DNA from: Marinobacter sp. F3R11
GTDB lineage: Bacteria > Pseudomonadota > Gammaproteobacteria > Pseudomonadales > Oleiphilaceae
NCBI RefSeq assembly: GCF_003318275.1
Contig: NZ_QOCH01000017.1
Coordinates: 33,742 to 97,741 of the forward strand
Direction of reading: 5' to 3'
DNA: 64,000 nt
The translations under genes and the position numbers were made by a program. Under the pieces are notes generated by a model. That model saw only the letters and a list, made by a program, of their open reading frames with translations. It had not been told where the DNA came from and searched no databases. This document shows positions 8,232-17,625 of this stretch, one piece after another (the first letter of the stretch is position 1; each line of letters opens with the position of its first letter).

Positions 8232-8857
8232 GTGGTTATGTTGTTTAGGCGACAGTAGTCCGGCCACTGTCTGAACTCTGTCCATTGGCTGATAAAAACA
8301 AAGTCGAGATCTGCATTCCGGGCAGCCTCATGATCGTACCGGCTATCGCCAAGGAAGAGTGCTGGTTTGAGAATGTTTCCGCAGGATATCTCCCGGGCAA
8401 GGATCTGATCTTTACTGTCCGGACTGCCAAATATTCCTCCTTCAAAAAAGGGCAAGAGTTGCCGTTTCTCAAAAACATCCCTTAGCTCTTCCTGATCACT
8501 GCCGGAGACGATCAGCCAGCGGCAATCGGGCATTGATTCCTTTAGCTGGCTCAGGCCAGGAACAAGGTCGCACGACAATAGTCCCTCGAAGACCTGCTTC
8601 GCATAGTCTGCGAGGAGCTCGTCGCGGGAAGGTCCTCTGGTCCCTTCGGGAACCAGATGACTGAGAAAATAATCAAACTTGCGATACCTGGAAATGCCCC
8701 CATTGTTGCGGTGATAGTTCACGAGTTCACGCGCAAGGTCCTCGCCATAAGGCAGAGCTGCTTTGAAGAATGCGTCAGTCTTGAGACGGTTGGAGTCCAG
8801 AACGACCCCGTCACAGTCAAAAACCAAGGTGCGGTATTCCGATTTTTCACGAATCAC
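8210..8857 (-). CDS. HAD superfamily hydrolase (probable sugar-phosphate phosphatase)
   Basis: This 215-residue HAD hydrolase of the phosphoglycolate-phosphatase-like group has a helical cap. Motif I is FDCDGVVLDS (nucleophile D14, acid D16), motif II is IVSGSD, the motif III lysine lies in the SPDSKDQIL region, and motif IV is LFLGDSRYD. It starts with GTG, and GTGA overlaps the stop of the KdsB-like gene upstream, so the two are translationally coupled. Linkage to a cytidylyltransferase and an aldolase suggests it removes a phosphate from an ulosonic-acid phosphate, the job KdsC does for Kdo, but it belongs to a different HAD subgroup from KdsC. The substrate is an inference. Confidence 0.82.
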   Translation of the reverse strand: MIREKSEYRTLVFDCDGVVLDSNRLKTDAFFKAALPYGEDLARELVNYHRNNGGISRYRKFDYFLSHLVPEGTRGPSRDELLADYAKQVFEGLLSCDLVPGLSQLKESMPDCRWLIVSGSDQEELRDVFEKRQLLPFFEGGIFGSPDSKDQILAREISCGNILKPALFLGDSRYDHEAARNADLDFVFISQWTEFRQWPDYCRLNNITTHPVLPW

Positions 8858-9591
8858 GATGACCGTTCCCTCAGTACAGCCTCGACGCCGGGTACATCTT
8901 CCGGAACGTCGACGGCCAGACTGCCCGGGCGGGTTTCTATCATCTTTATTGGCACTCCAAGTTCGAGAAAGCGCAGGATTTCTATGTCTTCAGATTTTTC
9001 CAGCAGACTTTTTCGCCCAAAACGTTTGAATGCTGCCAGCTGGGGTTTACTGAATCCGTAAATGCACACCTGTTTTTTGTAGGCTTGAGGTGCATTCTTT
9101 GAATCTTTGAAACCGGGCAGGGCCATCCGGGATATGTAAATGAGCTGGTTGTTCTCAGTGGTAATGACCTTCGGGATATTAACGCTGTGAACATCTTCCT
9201 GCCCGGATATCCAGCTAAACCCGTTTATAACCGAACCCATGTCAGCCAGTTTAGCGTCTCGGATTCTCAGGATATCTTCTGGCATAACCAATGGTTCATC
9301 GCCCTGCACATTGATAAATACGTCCGCATCGATCTGTTCCGCCGCTTCGGCAAGCCGGTCGGTTCCAGTTAATGCTTCCGGACTGGTCATCACAGTCTGA
9401 AAGCCGGCCGCATTCACGACATCAGCAATACGGTGGTCATCTGTGGCCACGTACACGTGTTCAGCACCGACAGCCTGTGCTGAAAGCTCCGCAACCCAGA
9501 TAACCATTGGTTTGCCGATGAGGTTGACGAGAGGTTTTCCAGGGTATCTGGAGGACGCATAGCGAGCTGGGATCAGTACGACGCTTCTCAT
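8854..9591 (-). CDS. KdsB-like CMP-ulosonic acid synthetase (cytidylyltransferase)
   Basis: This 245-residue nucleotidyltransferase resembles 3-deoxy-manno-octulosonate cytidylyltransferase, which activates Kdo with CTP. It shows the N-terminal VVLIPARYASSRYPGKPL, YVATDDHRIADV, the TGTDRLAEA and NVQGDEPLV motifs and a late FLELGVPIKMIET. The ATG at 9591 has GAGG at good distance and lies 7 bp after the aldolase stop; longer in-frame starts would lie inside the aldolase gene. Kdo for lipid A is normally activated by a kdsB linked to lpxK, so this is probably a second, specialised copy acting on another 3-deoxy-ulosonic acid. That role is inferred from the aldolase and phosphatase on either side. 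Confidence 0.82.
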   Translation of the reverse strand: MRSVVLIPARYASSRYPGKPLVNLIGKPMVIWVAELSAQAVGAEHVYVATDDHRIADVVNAAGFQTVMTSPEALTGTDRLAEAAEQIDADVFINVQGDEPLVMPEDILRIRDAKLADMGSVINGFSWISGQEDVHSVNIPKVITTENNQLIYISRMALPGFKDSKNAPQAYKKQVCIYGFSKPQLAAFKRFGRKSLLEKSEDIEILRFLELGVPIKMIETRPGSLAVDVPEDVPGVEAVLRERSS

Positions 9592-9598
9592 ATAGACC

Positions 9599-11197
9599 TC
9601 AGAGTGAGTAGATAGACTGGATGGGGAGTCGATAGCGCGTCGGAGTGACCGCGAGTAGTGGTGCTGCCCCACCGGCGCTGTAGTACGCATTAATGATCTG
9701 ATTCATCTCGATGGATCTCGGGTCGTCGGCGCCATAGCCATCAAACCCGGCCATGAGAATCTGCGAGGCACCACCGCTGGCAATTGCGGCAAGTGCATAA
9801 GCTGCAACCAGAGATGAGGGTGCGGTGCAGCTTTCTGGGGAAAACCTGAAGGTGTCAGCCTCTACGCTGAGTCCGTAGTCCAACAAGGGCTTGTCGCCCA
9901 GAGCCTGCTTTACCTCAGCAGGTAACATGGATGCAGGAGTGATCAGGGGTTGCGGAAGGCGAGCGTGCTCACCGCAGTCCGCAAGCAGGCGCACAGGATG
10001 GCAGGCGACCCTGACATCAATCAGTGCTGCTGAAATATCCTGCTGTGTGTTTAGTGCCGCAACAACCGGTTGGTAGCGTTCAATATAACTCTCAAGTGCC
10101 ATGCTATAGTGCTTAACGCTCGGTCCGGTTCCAAGCAATAAAACGGTTTTTCCTTTGAAAAGCTCGGCGGGGTTCCAGGTCCCCGTTGTTTCGCTCTTAT
10201 AAAAATGCCGAGCAGCATCGAGCGTGTCGAGACTGAACTTTTTACCTCCTTCGACTCTCAGATGGTCGATTACTGCAAGCAGGTCTTCTTCTGTGTATCT
10301 TGAGTCTGCCAGCATGGACTGGATATATGTGGGGTGAATCCCGTACTTTCCTGCCAGATAATAATAGGGATTCGTACCCCATCCGTAATGCTCCTTCATT
10401 GGCTGAAAGTGGCTGCGGATCAGTGCGAGAAGTGATATCAGGTTTGGCTGTTCTGGCAAATCGTCAGCGACTGCAATGAGAAGCTCTTCCATTTTGGCAT
10501 TGCCAGGGCCCCTGCCCATCCCGGTCACGGTGGCATCAATCCAGGTTGCACCTGCCTCTGCTGCAGCAAGAGCATTTTGCAGTGCACGCCCCTGATTATC
10601 GTGGGTGTGAATCCCTATGGCTCCCTGCCATCCGTCTTTGACTGACTCGACCAGGTTACGGGAATCAGCAGGGCTCATACTGCCCAGACTGTCGGCAACA
10701 TAGAGCACGTCAATCGGGTAATTATTTGCCTGCTGGACCAGTTGCTTGATCTCATCGTGCGTTTTATCAGCAACCTGCATGAGATTATATCCGACCTGAT
10801 AGCCTTTTTTCTGCAACCACTGTGAGACGGGCAGCACCTGTTCAAATTCATGGGCATGGCAGGCGATTCTTACAAGATCGACCGGGGAATTGCTGGCACT
10901 ACCAGGGAATAGAACAGTTAGATTTTTCAGGCGCAGGTCCGGTGATACCAGCTCACTGGCATTTACCATGACGCTGACCTTCAGGCCTGACGGGATGTTC
11001 AGAGAGCTAAGGAATTCGTCGGAGCTATAGGCAAATGCCCCTTTGAATCCATTGGTATTCAGAGAGCGAAAGCCCAGCTCAACGACATCGACTCTTGCGG
11101 CCTGCATGGCTTCCAGGTACGCCTGAACCAAGGGGATATCGAAGTCCCAGGCATTGTAGTAACCACCGTCTCTTAATGTGCAATCGAGAAGGATCAT
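9599..11197 (-). CDS. Two-domain aldolase: HMGL-like pyruvate aldolase fused to a DUF115/GT42-like domain
   Basis: This is a 532-residue fusion. Residues 1 to about 275 form a DRE-TIM barrel like 4-hydroxy-2-oxovalerate aldolase, with DCTLRDGG at residues 5-12, ADSLGSM, the metal-binding HTHDNQG and GMGRGPGN. Residues about 275-340 resemble the helical extension of such aldolases. From about 345 a second, Rossmann-like domain begins VLLLGTGPSV and ends with a MAGFDGYG motif, reminiscent of DUF115 (MptE-like) or GT42 sialyltransferase folds; this assignment is tentative. The protein could condense pyruvate with a sugar aldehyde to give a 3-deoxy-2-ulosonic acid. It is the first gene of a three-gene operon with the cytidylyltransferase and HAD phosphatase. 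A weak GGGAA site precedes the ATG. Confidence 0.75.
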   Translation of the reverse strand: MILLDCTLRDGGYYNAWDFDIPLVQAYLEAMQAARVDVVELGFRSLNTNGFKGAFAYSSDEFLSSLNIPSGLKVSVMVNASELVSPDLRLKNLTVLFPGSASNSPVDLVRIACHAHEFEQVLPVSQWLQKKGYQVGYNLMQVADKTHDEIKQLVQQANNYPIDVLYVADSLGSMSPADSRNLVESVKDGWQGAIGIHTHDNQGRALQNALAAAEAGATWIDATVTGMGRGPGNAKMEELLIAVADDLPEQPNLISLLALIRSHFQPMKEHYGWGTNPYYYLAGKYGIHPTYIQSMLADSRYTEEDLLAVIDHLRVEGGKKFSLDTLDAARHFYKSETTGTWNPAELFKGKTVLLLGTGPSVKHYSMALESYIERYQPVVAALNTQQDISAALIDVRVACHPVRLLADCGEHARLPQPLITPASMLPAEVKQALGDKPLLDYGLSVEADTFRFSPESCTAPSSLVAAYALAAIASGGASQILMAGFDGYGADDPRSIEMNQIINAYYSAGGAAPLLAVTPTRYRLPIQSIYSL

Positions 11198-11355
11198 TTA
11201 TTATTCCCAGACGTTGGTTGGTTTCTGGCATCGAGGCCATGAACGGTTGTTCAGCGACTTTCTTTTTGCCAGGCAGTAGACTGTGCCATCAGAGGATACT
11301 ATGTCGTAATAGTACTGCAATACGGCGTCACAAAAGAGAGTAGAAGGAATCGGGT

Positions 11356-12474
11356 TTGATTGAAATACAGTCTCCAGAAAAGCTCCCCGGAATTCTTTGT
11401 TTGACTGACAAGTGTGACAGGCCGGAGAGCGAGCTGTTTATCGGCTTGAGAAATGAAGGGTTCCCACTGGACGTCATGGCTAACCCGGATGGTGCGAACT
11501 TTGAGCGGTTGAGTAACGCCGGTTTGATTGTTGGCCGAATTGCCCTGAAAAATCGCTTTGATAAGGAAGGTACTGCGGCTATTCGCAAAGTGCTGGAGAC
11601 GGGAGCCTACGATGTTGTGCATGTTTTCAATCCGCGCGCTCTTGCTTGTGCATTGAGGGCGAGTCGTGGAATGTCGATAAAAATAGTGGCTTATCGGGGC
11701 ATTATTGGCAACATCAGCTACCTCAATCCGGAATCCTGGATTACCTTTCTCCATCCCAGGGTCGATTGTATCGTGTGTGTGGCGGAGGCCATCCGGAGGT
11801 ATCTTGCGGGATTGCACTTTCTATGGCTGCATTTGCCTCCCTCCAAGCTGAAAACGGTTTACAAGGGGCATGACCTGGAATGGTATCGCGATACTCCTGC
11901 CGACCTGCAAGAATTTGGTATTCCGGAGGGCGCATTTACCATCTGCTGCACAGGAAGGGATGTGCCAAGAAAGGGGTTTGACGTGCTTGTCGAATCTCTG
12001 GCGCTATTGCCACCGGATGTTATTGTTCATCTGCTATTGGTGGGGGATCTGGACCGTAACGAGTCACTTCGTCAACAGGTGCAGGCAATGCCTCACCCTG
12101 AACGGGTGCACTTCACCGGATTCAGGAAGGATGCTCCTGCGCTTGCGGCGGCCAGTGATGTTTTTGTGTTGCCTTCCAAGGAACGCGAAGGCTTGCCCCG
12201 CGCGGTCATTGAGGCCATGTCATACGGCGTTACTCCTGTTGTAACGGATGTTGGCGGTATGCCTGAGCTCGTTGAGCATGGTGTAAGCGGACTGGTGGTG
12301 CCGCCGAATGATGCTCAGTCGCTTAGTGATGCACTATTGAAGCTATACCGCGACAGGGAACTTCTGGAACGGATGGGGGGTAATGCTCGCCGGCGGATAG
12401 AAACGGATTTCCATACCTCCCAGACTGTGCAGCAGATGGGTAACATTTATTGTGAGTTAACGGGTCAGAACTGA
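11356..12474 (+). CDS. Glycosyltransferase family 4
   Basis: This 372-residue GT-B enzyme is of the retaining family 4. The donor-binding half shows CCTGRDVPRKGFDVLVESLA, the E-x7-E motif in EREGLPRAVIEAMSYG, and GGMPELVEHGVSGLVV. The start is a TTG at 11356, supported by AAGGA seven bases upstream; there is no better ATG. It opens a long forward polysaccharide operon running to wecE, and its stop is immediately followed by the ATG of the next gene. Donor and acceptor are unknown. Confidence 0.85.
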   Translation: MIEIQSPEKLPGILCLTDKCDRPESELFIGLRNEGFPLDVMANPDGANFERLSNAGLIVGRIALKNRFDKEGTAAIRKVLETGAYDVVHVFNPRALACALRASRGMSIKIVAYRGIIGNISYLNPESWITFLHPRVDCIVCVAEAIRRYLAGLHFLWLHLPPSKLKTVYKGHDLEWYRDTPADLQEFGIPEGAFTICCTGRDVPRKGFDVLVESLALLPPDVIVHLLLVGDLDRNESLRQQVQAMPHPERVHFTGFRKDAPALAAASDVFVLPSKEREGLPRAVIEAMSYGVTPVVTDVGGMPELVEHGVSGLVVPPNDAQSLSDALLKLYRDRELLERMGGNARRRIETDFHTSQTVQQMGNIYCELTGQN

Positions 12475-13542
12475 ATGCGCCGCTACCTTTTCTTTGTTAA
12501 TCAACCTTACTCCTATTCGATACTGCGCCCATTGCAGGCGGAAATCCGGCGCCGGGGCGACGAGGTTGCATGGTTTGTGGCCGGGTGTTCAACAGCCCCT
12601 CTGAAACCTGATGAGAAGAGGTTGAAGACCGTCAAAGAGGTGGAAGCCTATGGGGCTGAGGCGACATTTGTACCCGGCGATTGGGTGCCCTACTTTTTTC
12701 CGGGAATAAAAGTAGAGGTGTTTCATGGGATGGCGAGAAATAAACGGGGCCACAAAAGTGAGGATGAAAGTGACCACTACCGTATCCGAGGCTGGTTCGA
12801 CCTCTACTGCACTCAGGCGAAGGGAGATACCGAAAAGTTTCAGGCTTTAGCGCAAGAACTCGGGCATTTTTCGGTCGTCAAGACTGGTTGGCCCAAGCTT
12901 GATCCATTGCTAAAAGATGCGGTTGGTGGTGAACGACCCCGTGCGAAGAATGAACCTCCAACGGTATTTTTCGCCTCAACCTTCAGCCGGTCGGTTACTT
13001 GTGCCCCGCAGCTGGCAGACAAAATCGAGACGCTCTCGCAGAGCGGCCGGTGGCGCTTTATTGTGACGCTGCATCCGAAGATGGAAAAGAGCATCGTTGA
13101 ACGGTACCGGTCTATGCAGGGGGCCAACCTGAGGTTTGTTGAGAGCGATGAGGACCTGGTTCCGCTTTTGTCTGAAGCCGATCTTATGTTGTGTGATACC
13201 TCGTCTATTATGTTTGAATTTATGTTTCTCCAGCGGCCTGTAGTGACCTTCCGTACAAAAATGCCAGGCCCTTATCTAATCGACATTCATGACGTTGAGC
13301 AATTGGATGATGCGCTTGCAGAGGCTGCCCAGCGCCCGAAAGAGCTTCTTGAGGCTCAAAGGCATCTGTGCCGGGATCTCCATGAATTTGATGATGGGCG
13401 TTCGAGTGAGAGAGTTCTGGATGCGGTTGATCAGTTCCTGAATGAACAGGTACACACATTAAAAAGCAAGCCTTTAAACCTGATCAGAAAATTAAAGGTC
13501 CGGCGTCGCCTGCGCAGAGAATTGGCTAAAACACCTCACTGA
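12475..13542 (+). CDS. CDP-glycerol glycerophosphotransferase-like protein
   Basis: This 355-residue protein resembles the TagF/CDP-glycerol glycerophosphotransferase superfamily. Evidence is the FHGMARNKRG segment near residue 82, VVKTGWPKLD, the ATP/CDP-site-like FIVTLHPKME, and the diagnostic MLCDTSSIMFEFMFLQRPVV motif near residue 240. Such enzymes make polyol-phosphate chains in Gram-positives; in Gram-negative polysaccharide clusters, relatives may transfer glycerol-phosphate or other CDP/CMP-linked groups. The ATG follows the previous stop without a gap. The C-terminal 40 residues are very basic, suggesting membrane contact. No CDP-glycerol synthesis gene is visible in the window, so the substrate is open. 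Confidence 0.72.
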   Translation: MRRYLFFVNQPYSYSILRPLQAEIRRRGDEVAWFVAGCSTAPLKPDEKRLKTVKEVEAYGAEATFVPGDWVPYFFPGIKVEVFHGMARNKRGHKSEDESDHYRIRGWFDLYCTQAKGDTEKFQALAQELGHFSVVKTGWPKLDPLLKDAVGGERPRAKNEPPTVFFASTFSRSVTCAPQLADKIETLSQSGRWRFIVTLHPKMEKSIVERYRSMQGANLRFVESDEDLVPLLSEADLMLCDTSSIMFEFMFLQRPVVTFRTKMPGPYLIDIHDVEQLDDALAEAAQRPKELLEAQRHLCRDLHEFDDGRSSERVLDAVDQFLNEQVHTLKSKPLNLIRKLKVRRRLRRELAKTPH

Positions 13543-13598
13543 ATAACGGTACTTTTGATGTCGAAATTGGGAACTGGTTTTCCGGAAAAGGGCCGTTC

Positions 13599-14609
13599 AT
13601 GAGCGGTCGGGATGTATTTTTGGCCAGCACTCCGTTTCAGCTTTTAGGCTGTGCGGAGGCACGATCATATTATGCTGTTGAACAGCCTCTACTGGTTATT
13701 GTTCGCCCTGACAATAAGACAACGGAACAGCAGATGGCGTTTTTGGTAGCGAAACTGGCCTGGTCAGGGGAGGTTGTATGGCTGCCAAAGCGACTGTTTT
13801 ACATCAGGATCTGGCTGCTTCTTCGCAGGTTGAAAAGCGAGCCGCTCAATCGATTGTTTGTCGGAAATAAAGGAAGCTGGATGCACGAAATTTTTTTTCG
13901 TGTTCTCGTACCATCAAAAATACTTTTTCTGGACGATGGGTTAGGCGCTACGGTTCTATATTATGACGCTGCTAAGCGGGGTATAGTGGCGTCAAAAATC
14001 TCGAACCGGAAAGGCCGCTTGCTGGCCATGATGGGCATCAGGCTTGCGCCGCTTCGAAAGATAAAAATGACGTTTTTCACATGCTTTCCGCTGTCTTCTA
14101 TCGAGTCTGTTGACATAGTGCAGCATCACTTTCAGGTTTTCAGGGGTCTGTTCGGTCTCAATCAGCATCAGACTGATAGTCCGAAAGGTAGGGGAGTGGG
14201 CTATCTGGGACAAAATCACGGAAAACAGGCACTTCTGGAGCGGCTAAGAGAGCATTTGTTGTATTTGAAGGGCCGCCACCCTGACGCGGGACTGGTCTAT
14301 TTTATGCACAGAAAACAGCGGCCAGAGTTGTTGGCACCTTATTTTCAAGGGATACCTGTCCGCATGCAGTCGAATTCAATGCCCATCGAAATTGCGATGG
14401 CGTTGTCAGATGACAGACTTGAAGCGTTTTACGGCTTTACTTCCACGGCACTGTTTTCGCTAAAAAAACTTTTTCCGGACCTTTCCGTTTACCGTATATC
14501 TGATGAGGGTGTGTCCGATGCCATTCATCACCCTGAAGAACTATGGCAAATACTGGATCATGCCGGTGTCGAGACAGTTGAGTTCAATCCGGATGGGAGT
14601 GTGGTATGA
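13599..14609 (+). CDS. GT52-like (sialyltransferase/polysialyltransferase-type) glycosyltransferase
   Basis: This 336-residue protein has the marks of the GT52 / polysialyltransferase superfamily, GT-B enzymes using CMP-sugars or UDP-sugars. The N-terminal [16 protein letters not shown] corresponds to the family's TP-x-QLL motif, [11 protein letters not shown] to its central D-D-G motif, and [19 protein letters not shown] to the C-terminal Ser/Thr region. An AAGGG ribosome site precedes the ATG. Its stop overlaps the rfbB start (ATGA at 14606-14609). Because a CMP-ulosonic acid synthetase lies nearby on the other strand, its donor may be that CMP-sugar, but this is inference. The gene reads more A+T-rich than its flanks. 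Confidence 0.68.
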   Translation: MSGRDVFLASTPFQLLGCAEARSYYAVEQPLLVIVRPDNKTTEQQMAFLVAKLAWSGEVVWLPKRLFYIRIWLLLRRLKSEPLNRLFVGNKGSWMHEIFFRVLVPSKILFLDDGLGATVLYYDAAKRGIVASKISNRKGRLLAMMGIRLAPLRKIKMTFFTCFPLSSIESVDIVQHHFQVFRGLFGLNQHQTDSPKGRGVGYLGQNHGKQALLERLREHLLYLKGRHPDAGLVYFMHRKQRPELLAPYFQGIPVRMQSNSMPIEIAMALSDDRLEAFYGFTSTALFSLKKLFPDLSVYRISDEGVSDAIHHPEELWQILDHAGVETVEFNPDGSVV

Positions 14610-15652
14610 AAATTCTGGTAACCGGAGGTGCTGGATTTATTGGCTCGGCGGTGATTCGTTATCTTTTGGCAAAGACTGATGCCGACATAGTGAATGTTGA
14701 TGTTTTGACCTATGCGGGCAATCTTGAGTCGCTGGGCGACGCATCTGCTAGCGGGCGATACTGGTTTGAGCAGGTTGATATCTGCGATCCGGTTGCGCTA
14801 CAGGCTGTTTTCGAACGTTACCAGCCGGATGCTGTTATGCATCTGGCAGCAGAGAGTCACGTCGATCGTTCGATAGATGGGCCTGCTGCATTTGTTCAAA
14901 CGAATATTGTGGGGACATACACGCTGCTTGAGGTAGCACGAGGGTATTGGTTAACTCAACCCGAGAATAAACGGGAGCAGTTTCGTTTTCACCATGTCAG
15001 CACTGATGAAGTATATGGCGACCTGAATGCTTCGGATCGACCGTTCACCGAAACCACGAGATACTCACCCAGTTCGCCATACTCTGCCAGCAAGGCCAGT
15101 TCGGATCACCTGGTTCGGGCTTGGCACCGGACGTATGGGTTGCCCGTCGTCGTCAGTAATTGCTCGAACAACTACGGCCCTTATCAGTTTCCGGAAAAGC
15201 TGATTCCTCTGATGATTCTGAATGCTTTGGATGGCAAGCCTTTACCGGTATACGGCGACGGCCTTCAGGTTCGCGACTGGTTGTTTGTAGAAGATCACGC
15301 GGAGGCGCTATACACCGTGTTGATGCATGGTAATCCAGGCGAAACCTACAACGTGGGTGGGCAGAGTGAGAAAACCAATATGGAGGTTGTCCATTGTCTG
15401 TGCCAGTGTCTTGATGACCTTGTGAAAGACAAACCCCCTGGCCTTTCTAGTTTTAAAGCGCTGATCTCCTATGTGACGGATCGACCGGGACACGATCGTC
15501 GCTACGCCGTCGATATCGAGAAGATCAGTCGAGAGTTGCAGTGGAAACCAAATGAAACCTTTAATTCCGGTATGTGGCGAACGGTGAGATGGTATCTCGA
15601 CAACCTCGACTGGTGCCATCGTATTCTTGATAGATCCGACAATAAACACTGA
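14606..15652 (+). CDS. rfbB: dTDP-glucose 4,6-dehydratase
   Basis: This short-chain dehydrogenase-type enzyme converts dTDP-glucose to dTDP-4-keto-6-deoxyglucose using bound NAD. The 348 residues show the N-terminal [15 protein letters not shown] nucleotide-binding motif, [26 protein letters not shown], the catalytic [14 protein letters not shown] (Y-x3-K) and [15 protein letters not shown]. The start overlaps the previous stop by ATGA. rfbA follows after 22 bp, but rfbC and rfbD for rhamnose are absent; the product is instead probably used by the wecE transaminase at the end of the same operon. Confidence 0.95.
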   Translation: MKILVTGGAGFIGSAVIRYLLAKTDADIVNVDVLTYAGNLESLGDASASGRYWFEQVDICDPVALQAVFERYQPDAVMHLAAESHVDRSIDGPAAFVQTNIVGTYTLLEVARGYWLTQPENKREQFRFHHVSTDEVYGDLNASDRPFTETTRYSPSSPYSASKASSDHLVRAWHRTYGLPVVVSNCSNNYGPYQFPEKLIPLMILNALDGKPLPVYGDGLQVRDWLFVEDHAEALYTVLMHGNPGETYNVGGQSEKTNMEVVHCLCQCLDDLVKDKPPGLSSFKALISYVTDRPGHDRRYAVDIEKISRELQWKPNETFNSGMWRTVRWYLDNLDWCHRILDRSDNKH

Positions 15653-15674
15653 CACTCGGCAAAGTTGAGCGATT

Positions 15675-16586
15675 ATGAAAGGTATTATTCTTGCCGGGGG
15701 CACCGGCTCTCGTCTATTTCCCATTACCATGGGTGTTTCCAAGCAGCTGTTGCCGATATATGACAAGCCAATGATTTACTATCCGCTTTCGGTTCTGATG
15801 TTGGCGGGTATCAGTGACATTCTTATTATTACCACGCCAGAGGATGCCCCTGCATTTAAACGCTTATTGGGCGATGGACGGAGGTTTGGTATTCAGCTGA
15901 GCTATGAGACTCAGGATACTCCTGACGGGCTGGCCCAGGCTTTTTTGATAGGGGAGGAGTTTATTGGTACCTCCGATGTTTGTCTGGTTCTTGGAGACAA
16001 CATCTTTTACGGGCAAGGTTTTACGCCGATGTTGAAGAGTGCAGTGCGCAAACTTCAGCAAAAACAAGGTGCGATGATTTTTGGATATCAGGTCAAAACG
16101 CCGCAGGATTTTGGGGTTATCGAGTTTAATAGTGAGATGCAGGCGGTATCGCTGGAGGAAAAACCGATTTACCCTAAATCAAATTTTGCGGTAACGGGCC
16201 TTTATTTTTACGATAATCAGGTTGTTGAGATAGCAAAGAAAGTAGCTCCATCTGCCCGGGGCGAACTCGAAATAACTGCCATTAATAACGCATACCTCAA
16301 AGATGGAGCTCTTGCTGTTCAGCTTCTGGGGCGAGGGTTCGCCTGGCTGGATACAGGTACTCACGGGACGCTTCTGGAGGCAGCACAGTTTGTTGAAACC
16401 ATTGAAAAACGGCAGGGATTCAAAATTGCCTGTCTTGAAGAGATTGCCTGGCGTAATGGGTGGTTGGATAATGCGGGTATGCTCAACGCAGCAGCATTTT
16501 ATGCAAAAAGTGGGTATGGCGCATACATTCGGGACTTGGTTAACGAGGCCGGAATGACAAACAAGAGTGACGCTTTCGTTGAGTAA
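15675..16586 (+). CDS. rfbA: Glucose-1-phosphate thymidylyltransferase
   Basis: This enzyme makes dTDP-glucose from dTTP and glucose-1-phosphate, the entry step of the dTDP-sugar pathway. At 303 residues it has full family length, with [33 protein letters not shown] split across the N-terminus, [20 protein letters not shown]-like [20 protein letters not shown] and [13 protein letters not shown]. It lies between rfbB and wecF in the Fuc4NAc cassette. Its last 20 bases overlap the wecF start. Confidence 0.95.
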   Translation: MKGIILAGGTGSRLFPITMGVSKQLLPIYDKPMIYYPLSVLMLAGISDILIITTPEDAPAFKRLLGDGRRFGIQLSYETQDTPDGLAQAFLIGEEFIGTSDVCLVLGDNIFYGQGFTPMLKSAVRKLQQKQGAMIFGYQVKTPQDFGVIEFNSEMQAVSLEEKPIYPKSNFAVTGLYFYDNQVVEIAKKVAPSARGELEITAINNAYLKDGALAVQLLGRGFAWLDTGTHGTLLEAAQFVETIEKRQGFKIACLEEIAWRNGWLDNAGMLNAAAFYAKSGYGAYIRDLVNEAGMTNKSDAFVE

Positions 16587-17622
16587 GCACAGAATTCTAC
16601 ATATTTGCCGGGCAGAAAAGTTCATCCCTCCGTTTATCGATCTGGTGCAAGCCAATTTTGATCCGGAATTGCATGAGTTCGTCATATTTGGTGACCACAA
16701 GAAGTTCAGCACTGAGGGGTGCTCTGGAGTTCACCGTATACCGAATGACTTTGTCGGGAAAACAGCGGGTAAAGCCCGGTTGATTTTTCAGATGCATCGT
16801 GCGGATCGAATCATTCTTCACGGGTTGTTCACCCGTGTGGTCACTAAAATGCTGTTCCTGATGCCCTGGCTGCTGAAAAAGACTTACTGGTTTATCTGGG
16901 GTAATGATCTTTACGGTAAAAAAGCACCGGGCTCAAACCCAGGCCTGAAGAACATTTCCCGGCGTTTTGTTATCAGGCACCTTGGCCACCTCGTGACTCA
17001 TGTGCCAGGCGATATTGATCTCGCAAGGTCTTGGTATGGAGCTGGTGGTAAGGCCCATCATTGCCTGATGTATACCTCAAACGTGTTTTCAGAACCTTGC
17101 GTTGGTGAAAGACCTACTGGATTTGTTGAGATTCAGGTAGGCAATTCTGCAGATCCCAGTAACAATCATCTTGAAGTTTTCGAAAAGCTTGCAGCCCTGC
17201 AAACCGATAATTTCCGCGTGTCTGTGCCACTTTCATATGGAGATCAGCAGCATGCCAGGCGAGTGATAGAGAAAGGCAAAAAGTTGTTTGGAGACAGATT
17301 TGTGCCTCTTGTAGACTTTCTACCCTTGCACCAGTATCAGGGATTTCTTGCGACAATTGATATCGCTATTTTCAATCACAAGCGACAGCAGGGCTTGGGG
17401 AATCTGGTATCGCTTCTTGGGATGGGAAAGAAAGTCTATCTGCGGCGCGATGTTTCAACCGCCAGAATGCTGGACTCGTTGGAAGTTGGTTGGTTCGATG
17501 TTGAAAAAATCGACTTGTCTCCACTCCCGGACCCTTTGAAGGATGGTAACGTACAACGGATCCGGCAAGCCTACTCAAAGCCTAATCTGATCGCGCAACT
17601 TGATGAGATCTTTAAGGGGTAA
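16567..17622 (+). CDS. wecF: TDP-Fuc4NAc:lipid II Fuc4NAc transferase (GT56)
   Basis: This 351-residue protein belongs to glycosyltransferase family 56, whose known member WecF adds 4-acetamido-4,6-dideoxygalactose to the lipid-linked disaccharide of enterobacterial common antigen at the inner membrane. The N-terminal [19 protein letters not shown] matches the family's opening motif; [44 protein letters not shown] and [21 protein letters not shown] are also typical. The start is GTG at 16567 (or TTG at 16579), in both cases inside the end of rfbA. Genes for the donor sugar surround it. The acceptor need not be the common-antigen lipid, since no other wec backbone genes are visible here. Confidence 0.85.
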   Translation: MTLSLSKHRILHICRAEKFIPPFIDLVQANFDPELHEFVIFGDHKKFSTEGCSGVHRIPNDFVGKTAGKARLIFQMHRADRIILHGLFTRVVTKMLFLMPWLLKKTYWFIWGNDLYGKKAPGSNPGLKNISRRFVIRHLGHLVTHVPGDIDLARSWYGAGGKAHHCLMYTSNVFSEPCVGERPTGFVEIQVGNSADPSNNHLEVFEKLAALQTDNFRVSVPLSYGDQQHARRVIEKGKKLFGDRFVPLVDFLPLHQYQGFLATIDIAIFNHKRQQGLGNLVSLLGMGKKVYLRRDVSTARMLDSLEVGWFDVEKIDLSPLPDPLKDGNVQRIRQAYSKPNLIAQLDEIFKG

Positions 17623-17625
17623 GAG

